A DNA stretch of 5,063 nt from Bifidobacterium breve (GTDB lineage: Bacteria > Actinomycetota > Actinomycetes > S36-B12). The translations under genes and the position numbers were made by a program. Below are positions 1 through 5,063 of the stretch, piece after piece (positions within the stretch are counted from its first letter, which is position 1; each line of letters begins with the position of its first letter). A model generated the notes under the pieces. The model did no database searches. It was given only the letters and a program-made list of their open reading frames with translations, and was not told where the DNA came from. The stretch lies in assembly GCA_945885645.1 (NCBI GenBank), contig CAMCYV010000116.1, positions 1-5,063 on the forward strand, given 5' to 3'.

Positions 1-22
1 AGCAAATTATTTGAATTCATAT

Positions 23-1045
23 TTATTTCATCCTGTTTCCAGCAGATCGTAGGTCTTCGCAAGCGAGCTTGACGCGGTCGGCCATTCCGGCTTCAGCGGC
101 TTTGCCATAAGCACGCGGGTCATACATTTTTTTACTTCCTACGTCGCCGTCAATTTTGAGGACACCGTCGTAGTTGACAAACATGTGATTAGCAATTGGG
201 CGCGTGAATGCGTATTGAGTGTCAGTGTCGATATTCATTTTCACAACACCGTAGTCGAGTGATTCACGGATCTCACTGAGCAGCGAACCTGACCCACCGT
301 GGAAGACCAAGTCAAATGGCTTGTCAACCCCGTATTCCTTGCCAACAGCGTCTTGGATGTCTTTGAGAATTGAGGGAGTCAAAACCACATTTCCCGGTTT
401 GTAAACGCCATGGACATTTCCGAATGTTGCTGCGACCATGTAGCGACCGCGTTCACCTAAACCAAGCCTCTTTGCTGTTTCGAGTCCGTCTTCGATTGTT
501 GAAAAAAGCTTTGCGTCATGGGTGGCTTCAATGCCATCCTCTTCACCGCCAACGACACCGATCTCGATTTCCAAAACAATATTTGCTTTAACGCAAGCGT
601 CAAGTAACCGCTCAGAGATTTCCATGTTTTCCGCAAGAGGTACGGCGGAGCCATCCCACATGTGTGATTGGAAAAGAGGTGCACGACCTTTTGCGACACG
701 CTCCTGTGAAATAACAAGGAGTGGTTCCATGAAATTGGGGAGCATGTCTTTGGGACAATGATCGGTGTGAAGCGCAATATTGACGTCGTACTTGTCCGCA
801 ACAATGGATGCAAACTCGGCAAGTGCGACCGCACCCGTAACCATGTCTTTCACACCCTGACCTGTAGCGAATTCAGCACCGCCCCATGACACTTGAACTA
901 TCCCGTCACTCTCTGCTTCAGCGAATCCGCGAATCGCGGCGACAATTGTTTGGGAGGAAGAGGTATTGATCGCTGGATAGGCAAATTTTCCAGCCTTCGC
1001 ACGATCAAGCATTTCGCGGTAAACCTCTGGGGATGCAATAGGCAT
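23..1045 (-). CDS. fba: Class II fructose-bisphosphate aldolase (class IIA, zinc-dependent)
   Basis: This cytosolic enzyme reversibly cleaves fructose 1,6-bisphosphate to dihydroxyacetone phosphate and glyceraldehyde 3-phosphate in glycolysis and gluconeogenesis. The 340-aa product has the usual length of the long class IIA form. Visible active-site motifs, assigned by analogy with E. coli FbaA, are HTDHC at 93-97 (catalytic Asp95, zinc ligand His96), EIEIGVVGGEEDG at 159-171 (Glu161 and catalytic Glu169), NVHG around His212, FHGGSGS with zinc ligand His249, and KMNIDTDTQ at 269-277 with substrate-binding Asn271. No key residue is missing, so it should be active. The ATG is supported by a GGAG Shine-Dalgarno 5 nt upstream and by the normal aldolase N-terminus. 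It follows the methyltransferase gene on the same strand after 98 nt, which may hold its own promoter. Its neighbours suggest the conserved actinobacterial pyrE-methyltransferase-fba cluster. The family call is near certain. Confidence 0.97.
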   Translation of the reverse strand: MPIASPEVYREMLDRAKAGKFAYPAINTSSSQTIVAAIRGFAEAESDGIVQVSWGGAEFATGQGVKDMVTGAVALAEFASIVADKYDVNIALHTDHCPKDMLPNFMEPLLVISQERVAKGRAPLFQSHMWDGSAVPLAENMEISERLLDACVKANIVLEIEIGVVGGEEDGIEATHDAKLFSTIEDGLETAKRLGLGERGRYMVAATFGNVHGVYKPGNVVLTPSILKDIQDAVGKEYGVDKPFDLVFHGGSGSLLSEIRESLDYGVVKMNIDTDTQYAFTRPIANHMFVNYDGVLKIDGDVGSKKMYDPRAYGKAAEAGMADRVKLACEDLRSAGNRMK

Positions 1046-1050
1046 GTGAA

Positions 1051-1054
1051 CTCC
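1051..1054 (-). promoter_or_regulatory. Ribosome binding site of fba
   Basis: GGAG on the minus strand sits 5 nt before the fba ATG, within TTTTGGAGTTCACATG. It decides the start codon. It contrasts with pyrE and the protease gene, which lack a usable spaced Shine-Dalgarno. Confidence 0.75.
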
Positions 1055-1091
1055 AAAATATTTGCCCGCTTATCTCACGGGGCCGGTTGTC

Positions 1092-1097
1092 ATTATG
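1092..1097 (-). promoter_or_regulatory. Possible -10 element of an fba promoter
   Basis: In the 98-nt gap between the methyltransferase stop and fba, the minus strand reads ATACATAATG, containing CATAAT (5 of 6 matches to TATAAT). Transcription from it would start near position 1086 and give a leader of about 40 nt carrying the GGAG site. No convincing -35 hexamer lies 16-18 nt upstream. The gap also holds a small hairpin (TCCC at 1111-1114 against GGGA at 1120-1123, loop of 5), too short and without a T-run to be called a terminator. The promoter is a weak inference. Confidence 0.3.
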
Positions 1098-1143
1098 TAT
1101 TGTTCCACGCTCCCTTTTCGGGAAGGTACCCCATTACATTCCG

Positions 1144-1758
1144 TCAGCGAATTGAGTGCTGCCGAATCCACCCGTGCATGGCGATTGCTGCTGCTGCACC
1201 AACATTTATGGAACGGGTTGAACCAAATTGGGCTATATCCACCAGGGTGTGGCACTGCTGCCGCATGCCATCGGACAATCCTGTTCCTTCTTGACCAACG
1301 ACTAAAACACATTCTTTCGGGTAATTAAATGCCTCGATGGGGACCGAGCCGTCCAAATTGTCAACACCGATAATCGGAATTTGTGCTTCTGCCGCCCATG
1401 CGGCAAATGAAGCAGGATCTGGGTGGTGACGAATGTGTTGATACTTGTCCGTCACCATTGCACCGCGCCGATTCCAGCGCTTTCGGCCCACTATATGAAC
1501 TTCCTTGACGAGGAACGCATTTGCGGTGCGGACAATTGAACCGATGTTGAAATCATGCTCGAGGTTCTCAATAGCAATATGTAATGTGTGGCGTGAAGTG
1601 TCAAGGTCGGCAACAATCGCATCAAGGCTCCAGTATCGGTATTTATCGATGACATTGCGCCGATCACCACTAACAAGAAGCTCACTGTCCCACTGCTCAC
1701 CAACGGGAGAATCACCGTCCCAAGGACCAACGCCTACTTCCGAAGCATCCTGATCCAC
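1144..1758 (-). CDS. TrmH/SpoU-family RNA 2'-O-methyltransferase
   Basis: This is predicted to transfer a methyl group from S-adenosylmethionine to a ribose 2'-OH of tRNA or rRNA in the cytosol; the exact nucleotide cannot be told from sequence. The 204-aa protein shows the three SPOUT knot motifs: NIGSIVRTANAF at 71-82 (conserved Asn71 and Arg77), VVGQEGTGLS at 153-162, and SINVGAAAAIAMHGW at 183-197. RKRWNRRGAMVTDKYQH at 92-108 is a basic patch likely to touch RNA. The N-terminal EVGVGPW (7-13) is a hallmark I recall from actinobacterial members. The start is GTG; an AGG overlapping the pyrE stop codon could serve as a poor ribosome site, and translational coupling is likely because only 9 nt separate it from pyrE. 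An ATG nearby is out of frame. Nothing is truncated. Family is confident, substrate unknown. Confidence 0.93.
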   Translation of the reverse strand: MDQDASEVGVGPWDGDSPVGEQWDSELLVSGDRRNVIDKYRYWSLDAIVADLDTSRHTLHIAIENLEHDFNIGSIVRTANAFLVKEVHIVGRKRWNRRGAMVTDKYQHIRHHPDPASFAAWAAEAQIPIIGVDNLDGSVPIEAFNYPKECVLVVGQEGTGLSDGMRQQCHTLVDIAQFGSTRSINVGAAAAIAMHGWIRQHSIR

Positions 1759-1767
1759 CGATGATAC

Positions 1768-2313
1768 CTATTCAAGTCCTAAATCGGCGAGCGTGTAAGC
1801 AGCCGTGTAGCCGTAGCCCGCTTGTTCAACTTTTGATTTTGCACCGCGATCAACAATCACGCTGACGCCCGCGATCACTGCGCCATCAACCAAAAGTGCC
1901 TCAACTGCCGCTAACACAGATGAGCCGGTGGTTGACGTGTCTTCCACTGCAAGAACCTGAACACCTTTAACGTCAGGGCCTTCGATTCTTCGCTGCAAGC
2001 CATGCTGTTTCTCACTTTTTCGGACAACAAAAGAATTGAGGAGGACGCCCTCGCGTGCAGCGTTGTGCATCATTGCGGTCGCAACCGGGTCAGCGCCAAG
2101 AGTCAGGCCACCGACGGCCGAGTAATCACAACCACGGTTCACCTGTCGCATCACCGCACCGACTAGTGGCGCTGCTTCAGCATCCAATGTCACCCTTCGA
2201 AGGTCGACGTAGTAATCCGCCTCTTGCCCACTGGAAAGGATGACCTTCCCCCGCACCACAGCTTTGTCGAGAATTTGCAGACGCAATGCTTTCCACTCAG
2301 GGCTTTGTGACAT
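1768..2313 (-). CDS. pyrE: Orotate phosphoribosyltransferase
   Basis: This enzyme joins orotate to PRPP to form orotidine 5'-monophosphate, the fifth step of de novo pyrimidine synthesis; it normally acts as a cytosolic dimer. With the ATG at 2313 the product is 181 aa, typical for actinobacterial PyrE. Visible signatures are GKVILSSGQEADYYVDLRRVTLD (22-44, the N-terminal substrate region), GGLTLGADPVA (68-78), FVVRKSEKQHG (95-105, the mobile catalytic loop with Lys99 and Lys102), and the PRPP-binding motif VLAVEDTSTTGSS (120-132). The frame stays open upstream to 2445, but those 44 residues do not resemble PyrE and would overlap the divergent gene, so MSQSPEW was chosen as the N-terminus. 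TATGAT 6 nt before this ATG supports a leaderless transcript. It probably leads an operon with the methyltransferase 9 nt downstream. Confidence 0.96.
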   Translation of the reverse strand: MSQSPEWKALRLQILDKAVVRGKVILSSGQEADYYVDLRRVTLDAEAAPLVGAVMRQVNRGCDYSAVGGLTLGADPVATAMMHNAAREGVLLNSFVVRKSEKQHGLQRRIEGPDVKGVQVLAVEDTSTTGSSVLAAVEALLVDGAVIAGVSVIVDRGAKSKVEQAGYGYTAAYTLADLGLE

Positions 2314-2319
2314 GGACTC

Positions 2320-2325
2320 ATCATA
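2320..2325 (-). promoter_or_regulatory. -10 element of pyrE (predicted leaderless)
   Basis: Minus-strand TATGAT (5 of 6 to consensus) is followed by exactly 6 nt (GAGTCC) and then the pyrE ATG. This spacing would place the transcription start on or next to the A of the ATG, a layout well known for leaderless mRNAs in actinobacteria. No recognisable -35 was seen, and no Shine-Dalgarno exists between the hexamer and the ATG. Confidence 0.55.
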
Positions 2326-2327
2326 AT
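2322..2327 (+). promoter_or_regulatory. Possible -10 element of the divergent 146-aa gene
   Basis: Plus-strand CATAAT (5 of 6 to TATAAT) overlaps the pyrE -10 by four bases on the opposite strand. It would start transcription near 2334, only about 5 nt before the ATG at 2339, giving a near-leaderless message. No -35 is evident. The call rests on the hexamer and the short intergenic space alone. Confidence 0.35.
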
Positions 2328-2338
2328 CAAGTGCCAAT

Positions 2339-2779
2339 ATGCTGATCCCAATGAATGAAGTAGCGCTGGTGCACCTCGTGAATGACGAGACACCCCTCGA
2401 CCTGCCAGGTCTACTGGTTGGGACAAATTCCACCCAATGCATCAATATCTTGGTGGACCTTGACCCGGCTCGGACCTGTCAGGGGGTCGCGAGGGCCACT
2501 TCTGGCAAGAACCTGATCATCATTGCAACCGGTACCGCCTGCAATCAACTCCCCGCCATAGCCCTGGCACTACGTGCAACGGGGAAACAAATCTTGGGTT
2601 ACCAGCTATTGCAACCAACACTCCCCCCATTCACGGACAGCTGGCCCCAGGCGCCAATCACTGCTTATTTTCCAGCCGGATTCATTATTCCCAAGGAACT
2701 AACCCTTCGGGGAATCACGATCAAGGAATTTGCGAACCTGCTCGAATTCGCCAGATTCATCGAAGATAACTGCCCTTAG
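2339..2779 (+). CDS. Protein of unknown function, possibly a degenerate alpha/beta-hydrolase-like protein
   Basis: I do not recognise this 146-aa protein with confidence. It has no signal peptide and no clear transmembrane helix. Coding is supported by a strong G/C preference at third codon positions through most of the frame and by its neat fit between pyrE and the protease gene. The pattern LIIIA (59-63), TGTACNQLPAI (64-74), GYQLLQPTLPP (87-97), WPQAPI (102-107) recalls small actinobacterial alpha/beta hydrolases that read roughly VGHSGAGPLLPAI, then YVFVDAGLP, then WPDAP. In that alignment the nucleophile Ser and its Gly are replaced by Thr-Ala-Cys-Asn, so it would be inactive as a hydrolase. 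Similarity is from memory, so it is a hypothesis. The frame is closed by TAA at 2324-2326, leaving ATG 2339 or ATG 2351 (residue 5) as starts; neither has a Shine-Dalgarno. It is divergent from pyrE, with 25 nt between the two starts. Confidence 0.7.
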   Translation: MLIPMNEVALVHLVNDETPLDLPGLLVGTNSTQCINILVDLDPARTCQGVARATSGKNLIIIATGTACNQLPAIALALRATGKQILGYQLLQPTLPPFTDSWPQAPITAYFPAGFIIPKELTLRGITIKEFANLLEFARFIEDNCP

Positions 2780-2787
2780 ACCTATCA

Positions 2788-2830
2788 GGCTTACCCTCTC
2801 AGCGGGATAAACGTAAGTGCATGGCTTACC
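2788..2830 (+). repeat. 8-bp direct repeat GGCTTACC, two copies
   Basis: GGCTTACC occurs at 2788-2795 and 2823-2830, 35 bp apart start to start. Both copies lie in the 59-bp gap before the protease gene. The second copy overlaps the predicted -10 of that gene. Possible paired operator half-sites; chance is not excluded for an 8-mer. Confidence 0.45.
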
Positions 2831-2833
2831 GTT
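2810..2833 (+). promoter_or_regulatory. Imperfect inverted repeat over the protease promoter (candidate operator)
   Basis: AACGTAAG at 2810-2817 can pair with CTTACCGTT at 2825-2833 through eight base pairs with one bulged C (2830) and a 7-nt spacer TGCATGG. It covers the predicted -10 of the protease gene, where a repressor would block transcription. It ends 5 nt before the start codon. No T-run follows, so it is not a terminator of the upstream gene. Operator function is inference. Confidence 0.3.
2827..2832 (+). promoter_or_regulatory. -10 element of the protease gene (predicted leaderless)
   Basis: TACCGT fits the TANNNT core of a -10 element and is separated by exactly 6 nt (TAAGAG) from the GTG start at 2839, the same geometry as at pyrE. 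The match beyond TA...T is weak and no -35 is seen. AGAGGTGAG, a good Shine-Dalgarno core, lies across the GTG itself and so cannot serve this start at normal spacing. Confidence 0.4.
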
Positions 2834-2838
2834 AAGAG

Positions 2839-4320
2839 GTGAGATTTAAGCGCGGGCAAGCACTCGTGGGAATCATTGCCGCAACGTTGGCGACATTTCC
2901 TATTGCAAACGTCCACGGCACCAGCAATCGCCAGAGTGAGCTTTCCCCCAGAGTAATTCACGGGGTTGATGCCGACGTGGGGCAATTTCCCTTCCTTGCA
3001 GCATTACTCAATACAAAAGATTTGCAGCAAAAAGGTGTATTCCAAGCCCAGTTCTGTGGGGCAACGTTAACCAGCCCGAACACGTTGGTTACCGCCGCCC
3101 ATTGCGTGGTTGACCAGAAAACCGGTGAACAACACGACCCAGCGGACATTACTGCGGGATTCACCCGAAATTTGGATTCGTTAAACATTCGGCTTGTCCA
3201 GGTCACAAACGTGAGCGTGCACCCGGGATACGAGATTGAAACTTCCGCGAATGACATTGCCGTCTTGACGCTTGCAGTACCCGTATCAGACATCCCACCT
3301 TTGGGACCGCTCATTCCTGAGCTGGCCGTCGAATACACAGCTGCGGGAAGTCCCGCTCAAGTTGCAGGTTGGGGCAACATTGTCATTTCAGGCAACAAGT
3401 ACCCAACCATTTTCCGAATAGGTGACGTGAAGATCTTTCCTGATTCTTCTTGCGGTGAGGGAAAAAGAAACATCATTAATGGAGTCACCTTCAACGGATT
3501 TTCAAAAAGTGAAGTAGATAGCAGCGTGATGATCTGCGCTGCCGGAGTTAATTCGAATAAGGAAATTGTTGACGCCTGCCAGGGGGATTCGGGTGGACCA
3601 CTCATTGCAACGGGTAGTGCGGGCCCAAAGCTCGTCGGTGTTGTCAGTTGGGGTGAAGACTGTGCAAGTAAATATCCCGGGGTCTACAGTCGGGTGAGCG
3701 CACTCAATGCCTTTTTGCAGAGTGCTGGAGCCATGCCGATCTCAATCCCAACGGTTCCTCCGACAGTTTCAGTGACTCCACTTTTGGGCGAAATAAAGAT
3801 CACCATGACCGGGAGCCAAGGTGAAACCACAGTGACTCAATATGCGGCAACAGTGGTTGGCCCTAACCCGGCCAGTCCAACAACTACTCAAACGCTAAAT
3901 TGTTTTGCAGCGCCCACGAAGCAAAGTTCTAGTGGTTCTTGTTCGGTTACCGGCCTACTCACAGGAGCCCAATACACGGTTACGGCAATCTCGGCTAACG
4001 AACTAGGAAACTCTTCAGCGTCTGCCCCAGTTGTCGCAGTTCCCAGCGATCAGCCAATTGCTGGGGAATTTAGGTCCGTCAAATTTATTCGTACAAGTGC
4101 AAGGTTTGGGTTAACTCCCTCAAACGCAAATAGCTCACCATTAGAGGCTGAGAGAGTGATCTGCTCCCCCGTCGGTTCAGGGGCCATTCGCTCTGCTCGG
4201 GTAACAGGTGACTCGGTAATTGTTGGGAACCTGACTCAAAAAAAGTATAAATGCATCATTCGAATTGTCACCGATGCAGGTTTGGCCGACTCAGTGGAGA
4301 AAGTGATTCGGCGTCAATGA
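2839..4320 (+). CDS. Secreted trypsin-like serine protease (family S1A) with fibronectin type III-like C-terminal domains
   Basis: A 493-aa exported endopeptidase predicted to cut after Lys/Arg. A Sec-type signal peptide covers about 1-27 (RFKR, then a hydrophobic stretch 9-23, cleavage near VHG). A short propeptide follows, and RVIHG at 38-42 is the activation site (Arg38-Val39). The catalytic triad is His88 (TAAHC), Asp139 (NDIAVL) and Ser251 (GDSGGP). Asp245, six residues before Ser251, corresponds to Asp189 of trypsin, and Gly272 and Gly281 match the open S1 pocket. Cysteine pairs 73-89, 205-233 and 247-275 fit the conserved disulfides. Residues about 304-403 look like a fibronectin type III domain (SVTGLLTGAQYTVTAISANELGNSSAS), with Cys355/Cys367 likely paired. 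Residues 404-493 form a second, divergent one with Cys442/Cys472. No anchor was seen, so it is probably released. GTG is chosen because later starts lose the basic n-region. Its 3' end overlaps the opposing gene by 30 bp. Confidence 0.93.
   Translation: MRFKRGQALVGIIAATLATFPIANVHGTSNRQSELSPRVIHGVDADVGQFPFLAALLNTKDLQQKGVFQAQFCGATLTSPNTLVTAAHCVVDQKTGEQHDPADITAGFTRNLDSLNIRLVQVTNVSVHPGYEIETSANDIAVLTLAVPVSDIPPLGPLIPELAVEYTAAGSPAQVAGWGNIVISGNKYPTIFRIGDVKIFPDSSCGEGKRNIINGVTFNGFSKSEVDSSVMICAAGVNSNKEIVDACQGDSGGPLIATGSAGPKLVGVVSWGEDCASKYPGVYSRVSALNAFLQSAGAMPISIPTVPPTVSVTPLLGEIKITMTGSQGETTVTQYAATVVGPNPASPTTTQTLNCFAAPTKQSSSGSCSVTGLLTGAQYTVTAISANELGNSSASAPVVAVPSDQPIAGEFRSVKFIRTSARFGLTPSNANSSPLEAERVICSPVGSGAIRSARVTGDSVIVGNLTQKKYKCIIRIVTDAGLADSVEKVIRRQ
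4291..4320. other. 30-bp tail-to-tail overlap of two convergent genes
   Basis: The stop of the acyl-CoA dehydrogenase-like gene (TCA on plus at 4291-4293) lies inside the last ten codons of the protease gene, whose TGA is at 4318-4320. Both frames read intact to their stops. No terminator hairpin with a T-run was seen on either side, so the two transcripts probably run into each other. Confidence 0.8.
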
Positions 4321-5063
4321 CAAACGAGTCAACGCCGCATTACGTGTTTCTAGCGTTTGGGCTTGGATCTGCAAGAACATGGCTTCGCGCACCCGGCGCT
4401 CAGCCTCACTACCCGAGATCATTGCTCCACCAGAACTAGCGGTTATTGCAGCTACGGTGCACGTAATGGCGAATTCAAGTGTCTGTACCCGAAGCTTTAT
4501 CAGTTCAGATCGTTGAGTCTCAGGATTATCGATTGCGCTATAGGCCTGCGCACGTAAGAGTTCGAATTCCTGGGCTAGTTGTTTAGCCGCACTTTGCCCG
4601 GATTCCTCGCCTCGGGCTTCTGACACTTCATTGAGTTGCTCAATTGCAGCCCGCGCAACCCCTAGAGCTGCCGGACCAGGCAGGACCGTTTTCCTTGAGT
4701 CAACACTTAACCAAGCCTGAGAATCAACGATGCTGAACACGAAGTCGCTGCTGATAAAAGTGTGATTGAAAGTGATCGGCCTGCTGTGCGTACCCGACAT
4801 TGCGAGTAGTTTCAACGGCTCACCCACCACACAAGAATTGAACTGCTCCTCAAAACCTTGAATGGGAAGATAGAAAATCACGATCTGTGATTTGTCTTCC
4901 GTTGAGGCTAACAACATCAGGACATCAGCAATATCCCAACTTGTAATCCAATCGAGTTTTCCGGTGAGTTCCCAACCGTCCACGACTTTGGTCGCGACGG
5001 GGTTCGGTGGCCCACCCCTTCGTAGATGCGCGAATGCAACAGCGGCAAGCAGCGCGCCGCTCT
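4291..5063 (-). CDS. Acyl-CoA dehydrogenase-like flavoprotein, C-terminal part (5' end beyond the window)
   Basis: Partial: the frame is open to the right edge, giving 256 visible residues, so the gene begins outside. A GTG at 4983 falls mid-domain and is not a credible start. Acyl-CoA dehydrogenases use FAD to introduce an alpha-beta double bond into acyl-CoA and pass electrons to ETF. In numbering from the edge, GWELTGKLDWITSWDIADVL (29-48) matches the beta-domain segment that contacts flavin and substrate (family pattern GW.L.G.K.WIT....AD). A helical C-terminal domain follows, with GPAALGVARAAIEQL and, near the end, EAMFLQIQAQTLETRNAAL. The usual catalytic Glu could not be located, and the protein is more divergent than textbook fatty-acid members, so the substrate is unknown and it may be an atypical subfamily. 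It converges on the protease gene with no room for an intergenic terminator. Confidence 0.8.
   Translation of the reverse strand, partial: SGALLAAVAFAHLRRGGPPNPVATKVVDGWELTGKLDWITSWDIADVLMLLASTEDKSQIVIFYLPIQGFEEQFNSCVVGEPLKLLAMSGTHSRPITFNHTFISSDFVFSIVDSQAWLSVDSRKTVLPGPAALGVARAAIEQLNEVSEARGEESGQSAAKQLAQEFELLRAQAYSAIDNPETQRSELIKLRVQTLEFAITCTVAAITASSGGAMISGSEAERRVREAMFLQIQAQTLETRNAALTRLSLTPNHFLH

Noticed and set aside
18..20. Minus-strand ATG 2 nt after the fba stop that could open a next gene (reads MNSNN...)
   Set aside because: Only about 20 nt remain in the window and no Shine-Dalgarno is visible, so it cannot be supported; the surrounding sequence is simply A/T-rich.
457..834. Alternative 125-codon minus-strand frame inside fba
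   Set aside because: It lies in another frame of a clear aldolase gene and is serine/leucine-rich in the way shadow frames are.
1111..1123. Small hairpin TCCC / GGGA between the methyltransferase and fba as a terminator
   Set aside because: The stem is only 4-5 bp and no run of T follows on the minus strand, so it should not stop transcription into fba.
893..1294. Plus-strand open frame of 133 codons across the fba start and the methyltransferase end
   Set aside because: It is antisense to two well-recognised genes, has no ribosome site and no recognisable protein features.
2314..2445. N-terminal extension of pyrE to a start at 2445
   Set aside because: The extra 44 residues have no PyrE-like features, overlap the divergent coding frame, and the ATG at 2313 carries a well-placed -10.
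2958..3338. Minus-strand 126-codon frame antisense to the protease
   Set aside because: It covers the catalytic His and Asp region of an intact S1 protease and has no recognisable motifs.
1..5063. A defence island, mobile element, CRISPR array, or other novel multi-gene system
   Set aside because: All recognisable genes are housekeeping or secreted-enzyme types, with no integrase, transposase, repeat array, terminal inverted repeats, or effector-type cluster visible.

Overview
The window reads as an ordinary chromosomal segment of an actinobacterium. The evidence is the sequence style of the proteins (an actinobacterial-type PyrE, a TrmH/SpoU methyltransferase carrying the EVGVGPW N-terminus, a long class IIA aldolase), the adjacency pyrE - rRNA/tRNA methyltransferase - fba that I recall from many actinobacterial chromosomes, and GTG starts. 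Base composition looks close to half G+C by eye, low for Actinomycetota. Together with very tight gene packing this suggests a streamlined, possibly aquatic lineage (Nanopelagicales-like or a small-genome Microbacteriaceae). That placement is inference. No mobile elements, RNA genes, CRISPR arrays or phage genes were seen.

Layout. On the minus strand, read right to left, are pyrE (1768-2313), a SpoU-family RNA 2'-O-methyltransferase (1144-1758, 9 nt after pyrE) and a class II fructose-bisphosphate aldolase (23-1045, after a 98-nt gap with its own Shine-Dalgarno). On the plus strand are a 146-aa protein of unknown function (2339-2779), divergent from pyrE, and a secreted trypsin-like serine protease with fibronectin-like C-terminal domains (2839-4320). 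From the right edge comes the C-terminal part of an acyl-CoA dehydrogenase-like protein on the minus strand (4291-5063). Its stop lies inside the 3' end of the protease gene, giving a 30-bp tail-to-tail overlap.

How the genes relate. The left three are housekeeping: pyrimidine nucleotide synthesis, RNA modification and glycolysis/gluconeogenesis. They are probably co-transcribed at least as far as the methyltransferase. The protease is an export product that would digest extracellular protein after Lys/Arg. The 146-aa protein and the acyl-CoA dehydrogenase have no evident link to it.

The most interesting signals are regulatory and small. Near-consensus -10 elements lie exactly 6 nt from the pyrE ATG and the protease GTG (predicted leaderless mRNAs). 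Overlapping divergent -10 hexamers lie between pyrE and the 146-aa gene. A direct plus imperfect inverted repeat covers the protease promoter. The 146-aa protein may be a degenerate, nucleophile-less alpha/beta-hydrolase relative. I found no convincing novel multi-gene system.
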